Part shown: in pieces, positions 1 to 7,098 of the stretch
How the letters are laid out: each line of letters begins with the position of its first letter
Numbering within the stretch: position 1 is the stretch's first letter
Assembly (NCBI GenBank): GCA_023450335.1
Contig: JAEXHA010000028.1
Coordinates: 1 to 18,153 of the forward strand
DNA: 18,153 nt
Origin: Actinomycetes bacterium
GTDB taxonomy: Bacteria > Actinomycetota > Actinomycetes > Actinomycetales > Microbacteriaceae
Reading direction: 5' to 3'
The notes under the pieces: model-generated
Seen by the model: the letters and a program-made list of their open reading frames with translations, nothing else
Database searches by the model: none
What the model was told of the DNA's origin: nothing
Made by a program: the position numbers and the translations under genes

Positions 1-1
1 G

Positions 2-664
2 GGCGCGTGGATGCCGGCGGTCGTCGCCGTCTCGCTCGCGACGGCCGCCGCCGCGGTGCGGCCGCTGCTGCCGGCCGGTGTGCTGCGCGTCGCGCGCGGC
101 CTGCCCAGTGTCGTGTTCATGCGGGCGCTGGTGGCCGCGGCGTTCTTCAGCGCGGAGATCTATGTGCCCTACCTGCTGATCGACCACTACGGCTTCACGG
201 CGACGTGGGCCGGCCTGGGCCTGACGACGGCCGCGCTGCTGTGGGCCCTCGCCTCCGAGGTGCAGGGGCGCTACGGCGACCGCCTCGGCAGCACGCGCGT
301 CGCCGTGATCGCGAGCGCACAGCTGGTGGCGGCGACGCTGCTGGCGGCGGCGGTGGCCGTGTGGCATCTGCACCCGGCGATCCTCATCGTGGGATGGTCG
401 CTCGCGGGCGGCGGCATGGGGCTCATCCACCCGCGGCTGACGGTGCTCACGCTGGCCTACTCGACGCCGCGCGACCAGGGGTTCAACTCATCGGCCCTGT
501 CGATCGCCGACGCTGTGGGGTCTGCGGCATCCGTCGCCGTCATCGGCCTGGTCTTCGTGTCGCTGACCGGCACCGGGGCGGCATTCCCGGTCGTCTTCGT
601 CATCGCGGCGGGGCTGGCCGCCGCGGCCCTGCTGCCGGGCGTGCGGCTGGGCGAGGGGCGGTGA
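2..664 (+). CDS. MFS transporter, C-terminal part (5' end outside window)
   Basis: This is the C-terminal half of a major facilitator superfamily permease. The frame is open from the window edge, so the gene begins upstream and only about 220 residues are seen. The visible part has roughly six hydrophobic segments. After the second lies a GRYGDRLG stretch, which fits the MFS loop motif A (G-x-x-x-D-R) that normally follows TM2 and TM8. A later GGGMGLIHPR segment fits the glycine-rich helices of the second half. It should be an inner-membrane secondary transporter driven by proton motive force. The substrate cannot be read from this fragment; a drug or siderophore exporter is possible beside an iron operon, but that is a guess. 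Its stop lies 9 bp from the convergent stop of the siderophore reductase gene. Confidence 0.85.
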   Translation, partial: GAWMPAVVAVSLATAAAAVRPLLPAGVLRVARGLPSVVFMRALVAAAFFSAEIYVPYLLIDHYGFTATWAGLGLTTAALLWALASEVQGRYGDRLGSTRVAVIASAQLVAATLLAAAVAVWHLHPAILIVGWSLAGGGMGLIHPRLTVLTLAYSTPRDQGFNSSALSIADAVGSAASVAVIGLVFVSLTGTGAAFPVVFVIAAGLAAAALLPGVRLGEGR

Positions 665-677
665 CCGGCCCGGTCAC
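661..677. terminator. Bidirectional hairpin between convergent stops
   Basis: An inverted repeat with 8-bp arms, GTGACCGG-C-CCGGTCAC, spans the junction of the MFS and siderophore-reductase genes. Both stop codons lie inside its arms. There is no T-tract on either side, so it is a terminator candidate of the U-less kind proposed for high-GC actinobacteria. The symmetry is seen directly; termination is inferred. Confidence 0.45.
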
Positions 678-1582
678 TGGCCTTCGGCGCGGCCCAGTCG
701 CCAGTACCCCATGAAGGCGATGGCGCGGCGGTCGACGCCCAGACCCGCCACGAGGTGACGGCGCAGCGCCTTGATGGCGCCGGCTTCGCCGGCCAGCCAG
801 GAGTACAACGGCGCACTCTTGAGCGCCGCACCGCCCTTGGCGGTGCGCGGCACCTCCCACAGGATGTCGTGATCGATGTCGATCTCCTCGACGTCGGCGC
901 CGCGACCGGCCGGAGCGAGCGTCGCCGCGGCGTCCTCCACGGCAGCGACGAGGTGGTCGTGGCGGTCGGCCGCGCCGCGACCGGCCACCCGGTACTCGAA
1001 ACCGGGGTGGCGGGGCAGGTAGGCGGCGTCGTCCGCATGCGGCAGTTCGAGCACCACGACGCCGCGCGCGTCGGCGGGCAGCTGCTCGAGGATGACGGCG
1101 ATGGCCGGCGCCGCGGTCTCGTCGCCGGCGAGCAGGATGCGTTCGCTGCGGGCCGGCGGCACGAAGTCGATGCCGTAGCTGAGGGCGGGGTGGGCCGTGG
1201 TGGGCGCGTACACGAGCACCTCGTCGCCGACGACCGCGCGCGCGATCCAGTCCGAGGCCGGTCCCAGCACGTCGTGGGCGACCATGTCGACGTCGACTTC
1301 ACGAACGTCGTTGCGCACGTAGCGCGTCGTGTAGGTGCGAAACGGCGGACGCCGGTCTTCGGCCAGCGCGCGCCACTGCGCGTACCAGTCCTCGTCCGTG
1401 GGCATGTCGTCCAGAGTCAGCTCGGTGGTGGGGAACACGATCTTGATGCGCTGATCGAACCCCGGATCGCCGTAGTCGGCCAGGTCGTCGCCGCTGAAGG
1501 TGAAGCGGCGGAAGCTGGGCGTCAGGTCGCTGATCGCGGTGACGCGGGCGCGGAAGAAGCGGCTGGCGGGCTGGGCGGTCAT
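674..1582 (-). CDS. Siderophore-interacting protein (ViuB-type ferric-siderophore reductase)
   Basis: A 302-aa cytoplasmic FAD/NAD(P)H oxidoreductase of the siderophore-interacting (ViuB/YqjH) family. Members reduce Fe(III)-siderophore after import so that iron is released. The N-terminal FAD-binding barrel carries the flavin motif RTYTTR at residues 82-87. The C-terminal nucleotide-binding half begins with LLAGDETAAPA (about 151-160), and the protein ends with the family-typical FMGYWRLG. Length matches the family. The ATG at 1582 was chosen because it overlaps the upstream ATPase stop by 4 bp (ATGA) and has a GGAG seven bases before it. A much longer frame runs upstream through the ATPase gene but is an out-of-frame read-through. 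It is the last gene of the uptake operon, so uptake and iron release are co-regulated. Confidence 0.95.
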   Translation of the reverse strand: MTAQPASRFFRARVTAISDLTPSFRRFTFSGDDLADYGDPGFDQRIKIVFPTTELTLDDMPTDEDWYAQWRALAEDRRPPFRTYTTRYVRNDVREVDVDMVAHDVLGPASDWIARAVVGDEVLVYAPTTAHPALSYGIDFVPPARSERILLAGDETAAPAIAVILEQLPADARGVVVLELPHADDAAYLPRHPGFEYRVAGRGAADRHDHLVAAVEDAAATLAPAGRGADVEEIDIDHDILWEVPRTAKGGAALKSAPLYSWLAGEAGAIKALRRHLVAGLGVDRRAIAFMGYWRLGRAEGQ

Positions 1583-2406
1583 GCGGGCACTCCGAGAGGG
1601 GCGGATTCGGGGGACAGGACGTGGTGACGGCCGCGGGGCAGGACGATGGGCGACCCCGACACGGGATCGTCGATGACCAGGGCATCGAGGCCGAACACCT
1701 CGTGGACCATTTCGCGGGTGACGATCTGGGCCGGGTCGCCGTCGGCGATCAGCCGTCCGTCGCGCACCGCGAACAGGTGATCGGCGTACCGGGCCGCGAG
1801 ATTGATCTCGTGCAGCACCATGACGATCGTCGTGCCGCGTCGGCGGTTGAGGTCGGTCAGCAAATCGAGCACCTCGATCTGATGCGAGACGTCGAGGAAC
1901 GTGGTCGGCTCGTCCAGCAGCAGCACGTCGGTCTCCTGTGCGAGTGCCATGGCGATCCAGACCCGCTGGCGCTGCCCGCCGGACAGCTCGTCGACGGCGC
2001 GATCGGCCAGATCCAGGATGCCGGTGACCGCCAATGCGTCGGCCACCGCCCGGTCGTCTTCGGCCGACCACGACCGGAACATCCGCTGGTGCGGGTGGCG
2101 TCCGCGGCCGACGAGGTCGGCGACGGCGATGCCCTCGGGGGCGACCGGCTGCTGGGGGAGCAGGCCCAGGGTGCGGGCCAGCTCCTTCGTGGGGATGCGG
2201 GCGATCTCGGCGCCGTCGAGCAGCACGCTGCCGCCCTGCGCGGGGATCAGGCGCGACATCGTCTTCAACAGGGTCGACTTGCCGCAGGCGTTCGCCCCGA
2301 CGATCGCGCTGATGCGGCCGGTCGGCACCTGCAGATCGACGCCGTCGACGACGGTCCGGCCGCCGTAGCCGGCGACGAGGGATTCGGTGCGCAGCGAATG
2401 GGTCAT
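1579..2406 (-). CDS. Iron-siderophore ABC transporter ATP-binding protein (FepC/FecE-like)
   Basis: A 275-aa ATPase that powers ferric-siderophore import by the two FecCD permeases encoded just upstream. Visible motifs are Walker A GANACGKST (residues 37-45), Q-loop region LLPQQP (82-87), signature LSGGQRQR (141-148), Walker B VLLLDEP (161-167) followed by TTFLDVSHQ, which is typical of the FepC/FhuC group, and the H-loop histidine in VLHE (199). The Walker A has ANAC in place of the common PNGC, which still fits GxxxxGK[ST]. The ATG at 2406 is supported by GGAGG six bases upstream and by the 4-bp ATGA overlap with the preceding permease gene. Its stop overlaps the start of the reductase gene in the same way. 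Confidence 0.96.
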   Translation of the reverse strand: MTHSLRTESLVAGYGGRTVVDGVDLQVPTGRISAIVGANACGKSTLLKTMSRLIPAQGGSVLLDGAEIARIPTKELARTLGLLPQQPVAPEGIAVADLVGRGRHPHQRMFRSWSAEDDRAVADALAVTGILDLADRAVDELSGGQRQRVWIAMALAQETDVLLLDEPTTFLDVSHQIEVLDLLTDLNRRRGTTIVMVLHEINLAARYADHLFAVRDGRLIADGDPAQIVTREMVHEVFGLDALVIDDPVSGSPIVLPRGRHHVLSPESAPLGVPA

Positions 2407-3497
2407 GACGAGCCTCCACGTCGGCTGGTGCGGATCAGGAGATAGAGCAGGTAGGGGGCACCGAGGATGCCGGTGATCACACCCACCGGGAACTTCGTGT
2501 CGAATGCGAATTGGCCCAGCAGATCGGCGGCCAGCACGAGGCAGGCGCCCATCAGCGCGGCCGGGATCGTGAGTGAGGTGCCCGGGCCCACGACGCGGGC
2601 GGCGATGGGCCCGGCCAGGAATGCGACGAACGCGATCGGTCCGGTCGTTGCCGTCGCGAAGCATGCCAGCGCGACGGCGGCCAGCACCAGCAGCAGGCGG
2701 GTGCGGTCCACGCGCACACCGAGTGCGGTCGCGCTGGCGTCGCCGAGTTCGAGCGCGCGCAGGTCTCGGCTGAGGTACAGCACCAGCGGCAGCAGCACCG
2801 CCACGGCGATCGCCAGCGGGGGCAGATCGTCCATGCGCGATCCGTTGAGACTGCCGGTCATCCAGCGGGCGGCCACGGCGACATCCCATTCGGCCGCGCC
2901 CAGGATCAGGTAGGCGACGATCGCCTCGAGCATGGCTCCGATGCCGATGCCGATGAGGATGAGACGCCCGCCGGTGGACTCGCCCCCGCGGGCGGCGGCG
3001 TAGATGATCGCCGCGGTGAGCAGGCCTGCCACCAGCGACAGCGCCATCGTCGCCGTGCCGCTCCAGTGCAGCACGACCAGCGACAGGATCGCCGCAGCGC
3101 TGGCCCCGGAGGTGATGCCGATGACATCGGGGCTGGCGAGGGGGTTGCGCAGCATGGTCTGGAAGGTGGATCCGGCGATGCCGAAGGCGATGCCCGCCAG
3201 GGCGCCGGTCAGCGCGCGCGGCAGCCGCAGCGTGCCCACCGCGAACGACGCCCCCGGCACCTGCTGGCCGGTCAGCACCGCGATGACGTCGCCGACGGGG
3301 TAGATGGTGTTTCCGAGCATGAGCATCGTGGCGGTGAGGACGACCATGACCACGGAGAGCACGGTGATCGCGATCGTGCGTCGGCGCGTGCGTCGGCGGC
3401 GCCCCGCCCTGACCTGCGTGGCGTGCGCGGCGATGAGTGCCGGGTCGGCGAAGGGGTTCTCGGATGCCGGGAGAGCAGGCACGGTGGTCGCACTCAT
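2403..3497 (-). CDS. FecCD-family iron-siderophore ABC permease, second subunit
   Basis: A 364-aa integral membrane protein, the second of two FecCD/BtuC-type permease subunits. The N-terminal ~45 residues are cytoplasmic and very basic (RAGRRRRTRRR). About ten hydrophobic helices follow. The family motif around the ATPase-coupling helix is present as GSTFQTMLRNPLASP followed by VIGITSGAS, and the conserved TTGPIAFVAFLAGPIAARV block occurs near residue 285. The ATG at 3497 has GAGGG five bases before it, and the stop of the first permease gene overlaps this ATG (TGATG). It presumably forms a heterodimeric channel with the first permease, driven by the downstream ATPase. Confidence 0.95.
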   Translation of the reverse strand: MSATTVPALPASENPFADPALIAAHATQVRAGRRRRTRRRTIAITVLSVVMVVLTATMLMLGNTIYPVGDVIAVLTGQQVPGASFAVGTLRLPRALTGALAGIAFGIAGSTFQTMLRNPLASPDVIGITSGASAAAILSLVVLHWSGTATMALSLVAGLLTAAIIYAAARGGESTGGRLILIGIGIGAMLEAIVAYLILGAAEWDVAVAARWMTGSLNGSRMDDLPPLAIAVAVLLPLVLYLSRDLRALELGDASATALGVRVDRTRLLLVLAAVALACFATATTGPIAFVAFLAGPIAARVVGPGTSLTIPAALMGACLVLAADLLGQFAFDTKFPVGVITGILGAPYLLYLLIRTSRRGGSS

Positions 3498-4552
3498 CAC
3501 AGGGCCCTCATCCGAGTGGTGCGGGCGATCAGGACGAGGACGGGTGCGCCCACGAACGCGGTGATGATGCCGGCATCCACTTCGCCCGGTGCGCCCAGGA
3601 CACGGCCGATCGTGTCGGACAGCACGAGGATGACGGCGCCGCCTGCAGCCGACAGCGGCAGCAGCCAGCGCTGGTCGGGACCGCAGAGAAGACGTACCGC
3701 GTGGGGGACCATCAGTCCGACGAACGCGATCGGGCCGGCGACGGCGGTGACGGCGGCGCACAGGGCAACGCCCGCAGCGGCGGCGATGATGCGGGCCGGG
3801 CCCACGCGGATGCCCAGGCCGACGGCGACGTCGTCACCCAGTGCGAGGGCATTGAGCGACGAGGCGCTGAACAGGCCCACGATGGCTGCGATGACGATCA
3901 CGGGGGCCACGACGGCCATCGTGTCGCCGTCGACGCGGCCCACACTGCCCACCTGCCAGAACCGGAAGTCGGTCATCGCCGACTGACGGGGGAGCAGGAT
4001 CGCCGACACGAGTGACGACAGGGCGGCGGTGGTGGCGGCGCCGGCCAGCGCGAGCTTGATCGGCGTCGATCCGCCGGCGCCGAGCGACCCGACGATGTAG
4101 ACGAACACCGCGGTCACCGCGGCCCCGAGCGCGGCCAGGCCCAGGTAGGCGAAGGGGCTCGTGATGCCGAAGAAGGCGATGCCGCACACGACCAGGAGGG
4201 CGGCTCCCGTGTTGACGCCGAGGATGCCCGGGTCGGCGAGGGGGTTGCGGGTGACGGCCTGCATGAGGGCGCCTGACAGCGCGAGGGCGGCACCGGCGAG
4301 CACGGCGAAGACCGTGCGTGGGATGCGGCTCTGCACCGCGAGGGCTCCCAGCTCGTCGGGAAGACGCCCCGTGATCCAGCTCGACAGGCCGATCCACACC
4401 TCGTCGAGGGAGACGGCCCGCGAACCGAACGTGAGCGAGAGGACGACGGCGCCCGCGACGGCGACCAGCAGCAGGACCAGAGTGCCGACACCGCGCCGCG
4501 CGAGGGTCCGGGGGACGGTCGCGCGGCGCGGTGTGAGCGTGGTCGTGGTCAC
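3497..4552 (-). CDS. FecCD-family iron-siderophore ABC permease, first subunit
   Basis: A 351-aa FecCD-type permease and partner of the following permease in a heterodimeric siderophore importer. It shows about ten hydrophobic helices, the coupling-region motif ALMQAVTRNPLADP followed by GILGVNTGA, and the conserved VAGPIAFVGLMVPHAVRLL block, which is closer to the consensus than in the second subunit. The GTG at 4552 (protein begins VTTTTLTPRR) is chosen because it lies 10 bp after the lipoprotein stop and gives the usual family length. Upstream in the same frame there is only antisense-like proline/arginine-rich sequence. No strong Shine-Dalgarno is seen before it, so translation may depend on coupling to the lipoprotein gene. 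Confidence 0.93.
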   Translation of the reverse strand: MTTTTLTPRRATVPRTLARRGVGTLVLLLVAVAGAVVLSLTFGSRAVSLDEVWIGLSSWITGRLPDELGALAVQSRIPRTVFAVLAGAALALSGALMQAVTRNPLADPGILGVNTGAALLVVCGIAFFGITSPFAYLGLAALGAAVTAVFVYIVGSLGAGGSTPIKLALAGAATTAALSSLVSAILLPRQSAMTDFRFWQVGSVGRVDGDTMAVVAPVIVIAAIVGLFSASSLNALALGDDVAVGLGIRVGPARIIAAAAGVALCAAVTAVAGPIAFVGLMVPHAVRLLCGPDQRWLLPLSAAGGAVILVLSDTIGRVLGAPGEVDAGIITAFVGAPVLVLIARTTRMRAL

Positions 4553-4562
4553 CGGCGGTGCG

Positions 4563-5600
4563 TCACTGGACCTTCGCGGCGGCGTCGGCCAGGACGGCGA
4601 CGTAATCGTCGAGAACCCACGGCAGCGACAGTGCCGTCGGGCTGACCGCGGCGCTGAACGCATCGCCGTTTCCGACGGCGACGACCGCGCCCGCCTGGAC
4701 GGCCGGCAGGGTGCTCCACAGCGGATCGGCCTGCAAAGCGGCGAGCATGCTGTCATCGCCGTAGGTGACGATGACGTCGACATCGGCGAGCTGATCGGCG
4801 TTCTCGGCGCTGAAGTCCTTGTAGAACGCGCCACCTTCCATCGCGTCGATCGCGACCTGCGGCAGGTCGAAGCCGAGGTCCTTCAGCAGGGCCGTGCGAG
4901 TGTCGCCGCCGGTGTAGATCGAGACCGTCGACAGGTCGGCAGCGCTGGCGTAGAAGAACGCCGCCGTCTTGCCTTCGAAGCCCGCGTCGGCGGTCGCGTC
5001 GGCGATCTGCTGCTCGATGTCGGCGATGAGCTTCTCACCCTCGGAGGCCAGGCCCAGCGCCTGGGAGTTGTAGGTGATCTGATCGCGCCATGAGGTGTAC
5101 CACGGCACGCCGGGATAGGCGACGGTGGGGGCGATGTCGCCGTTCAGCGTGGCATACTCCTCCTCGCTCAGGCCGGACATGGCGCCCAGGATGACGTCGG
5201 GGGCGGTGTCGGCGATCGCTTCGAAGTCGATGCCGTCGGTCGTGTCGAAGATGACGGGCATCTCACCGCCGAGCCGGTCGATGGCGTCCGTGGTCCATTC
5301 GTACAGACCCGGCTCATCGCCGCCGGTCCAGCTCCACACCTGGCTGTCGACGCCCACCGGGACCACGCCCAGTGCCAGGGCGACGTCCTGGTTGCCCCAC
5401 GAGATGGTCGCCACGCGCTCCGGCGCCCGCTCGACGACTGTCTCGCCGAGCGCGTGTTCGATCGTGACCGGGAACGATCCGGCGGCGGCGGCCGCGCCGG
5501 GACGGGCCTGAGTGTCCGTCGGCGCGGACGAGCTCGCACAGCCGGCGAGCAGGAGCGTGCCTGCGGCGGCGAGGGCGACGACGACGCGGATTCGTGGCAT
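4563..5600 (-). CDS. Iron-siderophore ABC transporter substrate-binding lipoprotein
   Basis: A 345-aa extracellular lipoprotein that captures a ferric siderophore and delivers it to the permeases encoded downstream. The N-terminus is a lipoprotein signal: a basic MPRIR, a hydrophobic core, then the lipobox LLAGC with the acylated cysteine at residue 21. After an A/S/T/P-rich tether comes a two-lobed periplasmic-binding-protein fold of the FepB/FhuD class. It starts with the typical ERVATISWGNQDVALALG and includes APDVILGAMSGLSEEEY in the first lobe. The ATG at 5600 has a strong AGGAGG (5608-5613) seven bases upstream. It is the first gene of the operon and directly follows the iron box. The siderophore type cannot be deduced from sequence alone. 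Confidence 0.95.
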   Translation of the reverse strand: MPRIRVVVALAAAGTLLLAGCASSSAPTDTQARPGAAAAAGSFPVTIEHALGETVVERAPERVATISWGNQDVALALGVVPVGVDSQVWSWTGGDEPGLYEWTTDAIDRLGGEMPVIFDTTDGIDFEAIADTAPDVILGAMSGLSEEEYATLNGDIAPTVAYPGVPWYTSWRDQITYNSQALGLASEGEKLIADIEQQIADATADAGFEGKTAAFFYASAADLSTVSIYTGGDTRTALLKDLGFDLPQVAIDAMEGGAFYKDFSAENADQLADVDVIVTYGDDSMLAALQADPLWSTLPAVQAGAVVAVGNGDAFSAAVSPTALSLPWVLDDYVAVLADAAAKVQ

Positions 5601-5634
5601 GGGGAAGCCTCCTGGGGATCGGATGGGATGCCAC

Positions 5635-5653
5635 TAAGGGCAGGCTTACCTTA
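5635..5653 (-). promoter_or_regulatory. DtxR/IdeR/DmdR1-type iron box overlapping the operon promoter
   Basis: The plus-strand 19-mer TAAGGGCAGGCTTACCTTA matches the actinobacterial iron box TTAGGTTAGGCTCACCTAA at 14 of 19 positions by my count. Its outer TAAGG/CCTTA arms and its inner AG-n-CT are perfectly symmetric. It lies 34 bp before the lipoprotein ATG. On the minus strand a TANNNT hexamer, TAAGGT (5653 to 5648), overlaps the box and is a plausible -10. Binding of an Fe(II)-loaded DtxR/IdeR-family repressor there would block transcription when iron is plentiful. The repressor gene is not in the window. Confidence 0.8.
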
Positions 5654-5708
5654 CAGCGATCACCCAGGGTCGCGCGAGTTCACTGCAGTCCGGCTGAAGG
5701 TCCCACGG

Positions 5709-5726
5709 CCGGTGCTGCGGAACCGG
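5709..5726 (-). terminator. Weak hairpin directly after bioY
   Basis: CCGGT and ACCGG arms of 5 bp separated by 8 bases follow the bioY stop immediately. There is no T-tract. It may act as a weak terminator separating bioY from the iron operon. The symmetry is seen; the function is a guess. Confidence 0.25.
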
Positions 5727-6359
5727 TCAGCGTCGCGCGCCGCGGTCCACCGCGCGCACGGCGAACCATGCGCCGGGGACGAGCAGGGCCGCGATTGCCG
5801 CCTTGATCAGGCCCGGAATGATGAACTCTGCCACGCCCGCCTCCCAGATGAGGCCGGGGGTGACGGTCAGGCCGTTCACCGTGGCCAGGATCAGCGCCAT
5901 GTAGGGCAGGCCGATGAGGAACGGGATGATCGAGGCCGACACGAATCCGACGAAGGCGAGCCACGGCTTGCGGTCCCACGCGCGCTCGGCGAACCAGCCC
6001 GCCACGAACGCGGCGGGGATGAAGCCCAGCACGAACCCGAACGACGGCATGAGGATGTAGGCGGGACCGGCAGCCGGCCCCGCGAAGACGGGCAGGCCCG
6101 CCAGGCCGACGAGCAGATACGTGGTGAGGGCGGCCGCGCCGCGTCGGGCTCCCAGAGCCGCGCCGACGACGATGACCGCGAGGGTCTGGCCGGTGATGGG
6201 CACGGGGCCGATCCAGAACGAGGCCTTCGCCAGGAGGGCGACCAGTGTCACACCGGCGGCGACCAGGGCGGCGTCGACGGCGAACGCGCGGACGCGGTCG
6301 GACGGACGGGCGATGAGATCTGCGAGCACCGGGCGGCGCGTCGTGGCGATGAGGGACAT
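5727..6359 (-). CDS. bioY: Biotin transporter BioY (ECF S-component)
   Basis: A 210-aa integral membrane protein of the BioY family, the substrate-binding S-component of energy-coupling-factor biotin transporters. Family features are the FWIGPVPITGQTLAVIVVGA block near residues 48-67, the ALGARRGAAALTTYLLVGLAGLPVF block, and a glycine-rich GPAAGPAYILMPSFGFVLGF segment with the G-x-x-G-Y-x-x-x-F pattern typical of BioY. About six hydrophobic helices are seen. The ATG at 6359 has AAGGAG six bases upstream. No bioM/bioN energizing genes are adjacent, so it either works alone, as described for some BioY proteins, or shares an ECF module encoded elsewhere. I recognised no BirA- or BioQ-like operator upstream. 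Confidence 0.94.
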   Translation of the reverse strand: MSLIATTRRPVLADLIARPSDRVRAFAVDAALVAAGVTLVALLAKASFWIGPVPITGQTLAVIVVGAALGARRGAAALTTYLLVGLAGLPVFAGPAAGPAYILMPSFGFVLGFIPAAFVAGWFAERAWDRKPWLAFVGFVSASIIPFLIGLPYMALILATVNGLTVTPGLIWEAGVAEFIIPGLIKAAIAALLVPGAWFAVRAVDRGARR

Positions 6360-6396
6360 GCGGGTCTCCTTGGCGTCGAATCGTGCGTCGCGACTC

Positions 6397-6402
6397 ATCC
6401 TA
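6397..6402 (-). promoter_or_regulatory. Candidate -10 element for bioY
   Basis: On the minus strand TAGGAT fits TANNNT and lies 37 bp before the bioY ATG, leaving room for the AAGGAG ribosome site. No convincing -35 was found at the expected spacing, so the call is tentative. Confidence 0.3.
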
Positions 6403-6486
6403 TGGCGGCAGGAGGGCCGGGCAGGGTGTGGACGGACGCACAGGGAAACGTCGATTCGTTGTGCGATCGCATGGCATCCTGAACCG

Positions 6487-7098
6487 GTGAAGGCTGACCT
6501 GCGCCGGGAGATCCCGGCATACGCCGCACGTCGTGGCCGGTTCGATGTGGTCACGGTGCCGCCGCTGCGCTACCTGATGATCGATGGATCCGGCGACCCG
6601 AACACCGGCGGCGCCTACCAGGAGGCGTTGCAGACGCTGTACCCGACCGCGTACGCCCTGAAGTTCTTCAGCAAGCGCGAACTCGGCCGCGACTACACCG
6701 TCATGCCGCTCGAGGGGCTGTGGTGGGCCGAGGACCCGGCGGCGTTCACGACACGGCGCGACAAGAGCCGGTGGCAATGGACGCTGCTGAACCTCGTGCC
6801 CGACTGGCTGACCGACGAGCACGTGGATGCCGCGCGTGCGCAGGCTGCGCGCAAGGGTGCGCCCGCGATCGACGGCCTCCGCTGCGAGGTGCTCGACGAG
6901 GGTTTGTGCGTGCAGACCCTGCACGTCGGGCCGTTCGACGAGGAGGGACCGGTCCTGGCCGAGATGCACGAACGGGTGATCCCCGACCGCGGACTGCGGA
7001 TGACCGGCATCCACCACGAGATCTACCTGAGCGATGCGCGCCGCACCGCGCCCGAGCGGCTGCGGACGATACTCCGCCAGCCGGTGGCTCCGGCCTGA
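6487..7098 (+). CDS. GyrI-like small-molecule-binding domain protein
   Basis: A 203-aa stand-alone GyrI-like (SOUL/SHS2 fold) protein, probably cytosolic. The family binds small hydrophobic or cationic ligands, and some relatives hydrolyse or sequester toxic compounds. No DNA-binding domain is attached. Recognisable stretches are PPLRYLMIDGSGDPN near residue 23, ALKFFSKRELGRDYTVMPLEGLWW (about 57-80), CVQTLHVGPFDEEGPVL, and the C-terminal HHEIYLSDARRTAPERLRTI. The GTG at 6487 gives the family's usual N-terminus. CATCCT, an imperfect TANNNT, ends exactly six bases earlier and no Shine-Dalgarno is visible, so a leaderless transcript is likely. Its last 76 bp overlap the end of the convergent acyltransferase gene. 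True ligand unknown. Confidence 0.88.
   Translation: MKADLRREIPAYAARRGRFDVVTVPPLRYLMIDGSGDPNTGGAYQEALQTLYPTAYALKFFSKRELGRDYTVMPLEGLWWAEDPAAFTTRRDKSRWQWTLLNLVPDWLTDEHVDAARAQAARKGAPAIDGLRCEVLDEGLCVQTLHVGPFDEEGPVLAEMHERVIPDRGLRMTGIHHEIYLSDARRTAPERLRTILRQPVAPA

Noticed and set aside
2..664. MFS fragment considered as a pseudogene
   Set aside because: It is cut by the window edge; the visible frame is intact to its stop.
674..2419. A 581-residue frame that extends the siderophore reductase far upstream
   Set aside because: The upstream half is an out-of-frame reading of the ATPase gene, rich in Arg/Pro. The reductase family starts at the ATG at 1582, which overlaps the ATPase stop.
3497..4834. 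A longer first permease starting at 4834
   Set aside because: The extra residues are out-of-frame sequence of the lipoprotein gene; the family length fits the GTG at 4552.
6360..6486. Biotin operator (BirA, BioR or BioQ type) between bioY and the GyrI-like gene
   Set aside because: No sequence there fits the operators I know; TGAACCGGTGAA near 6480 resembles a BioQ half only loosely.
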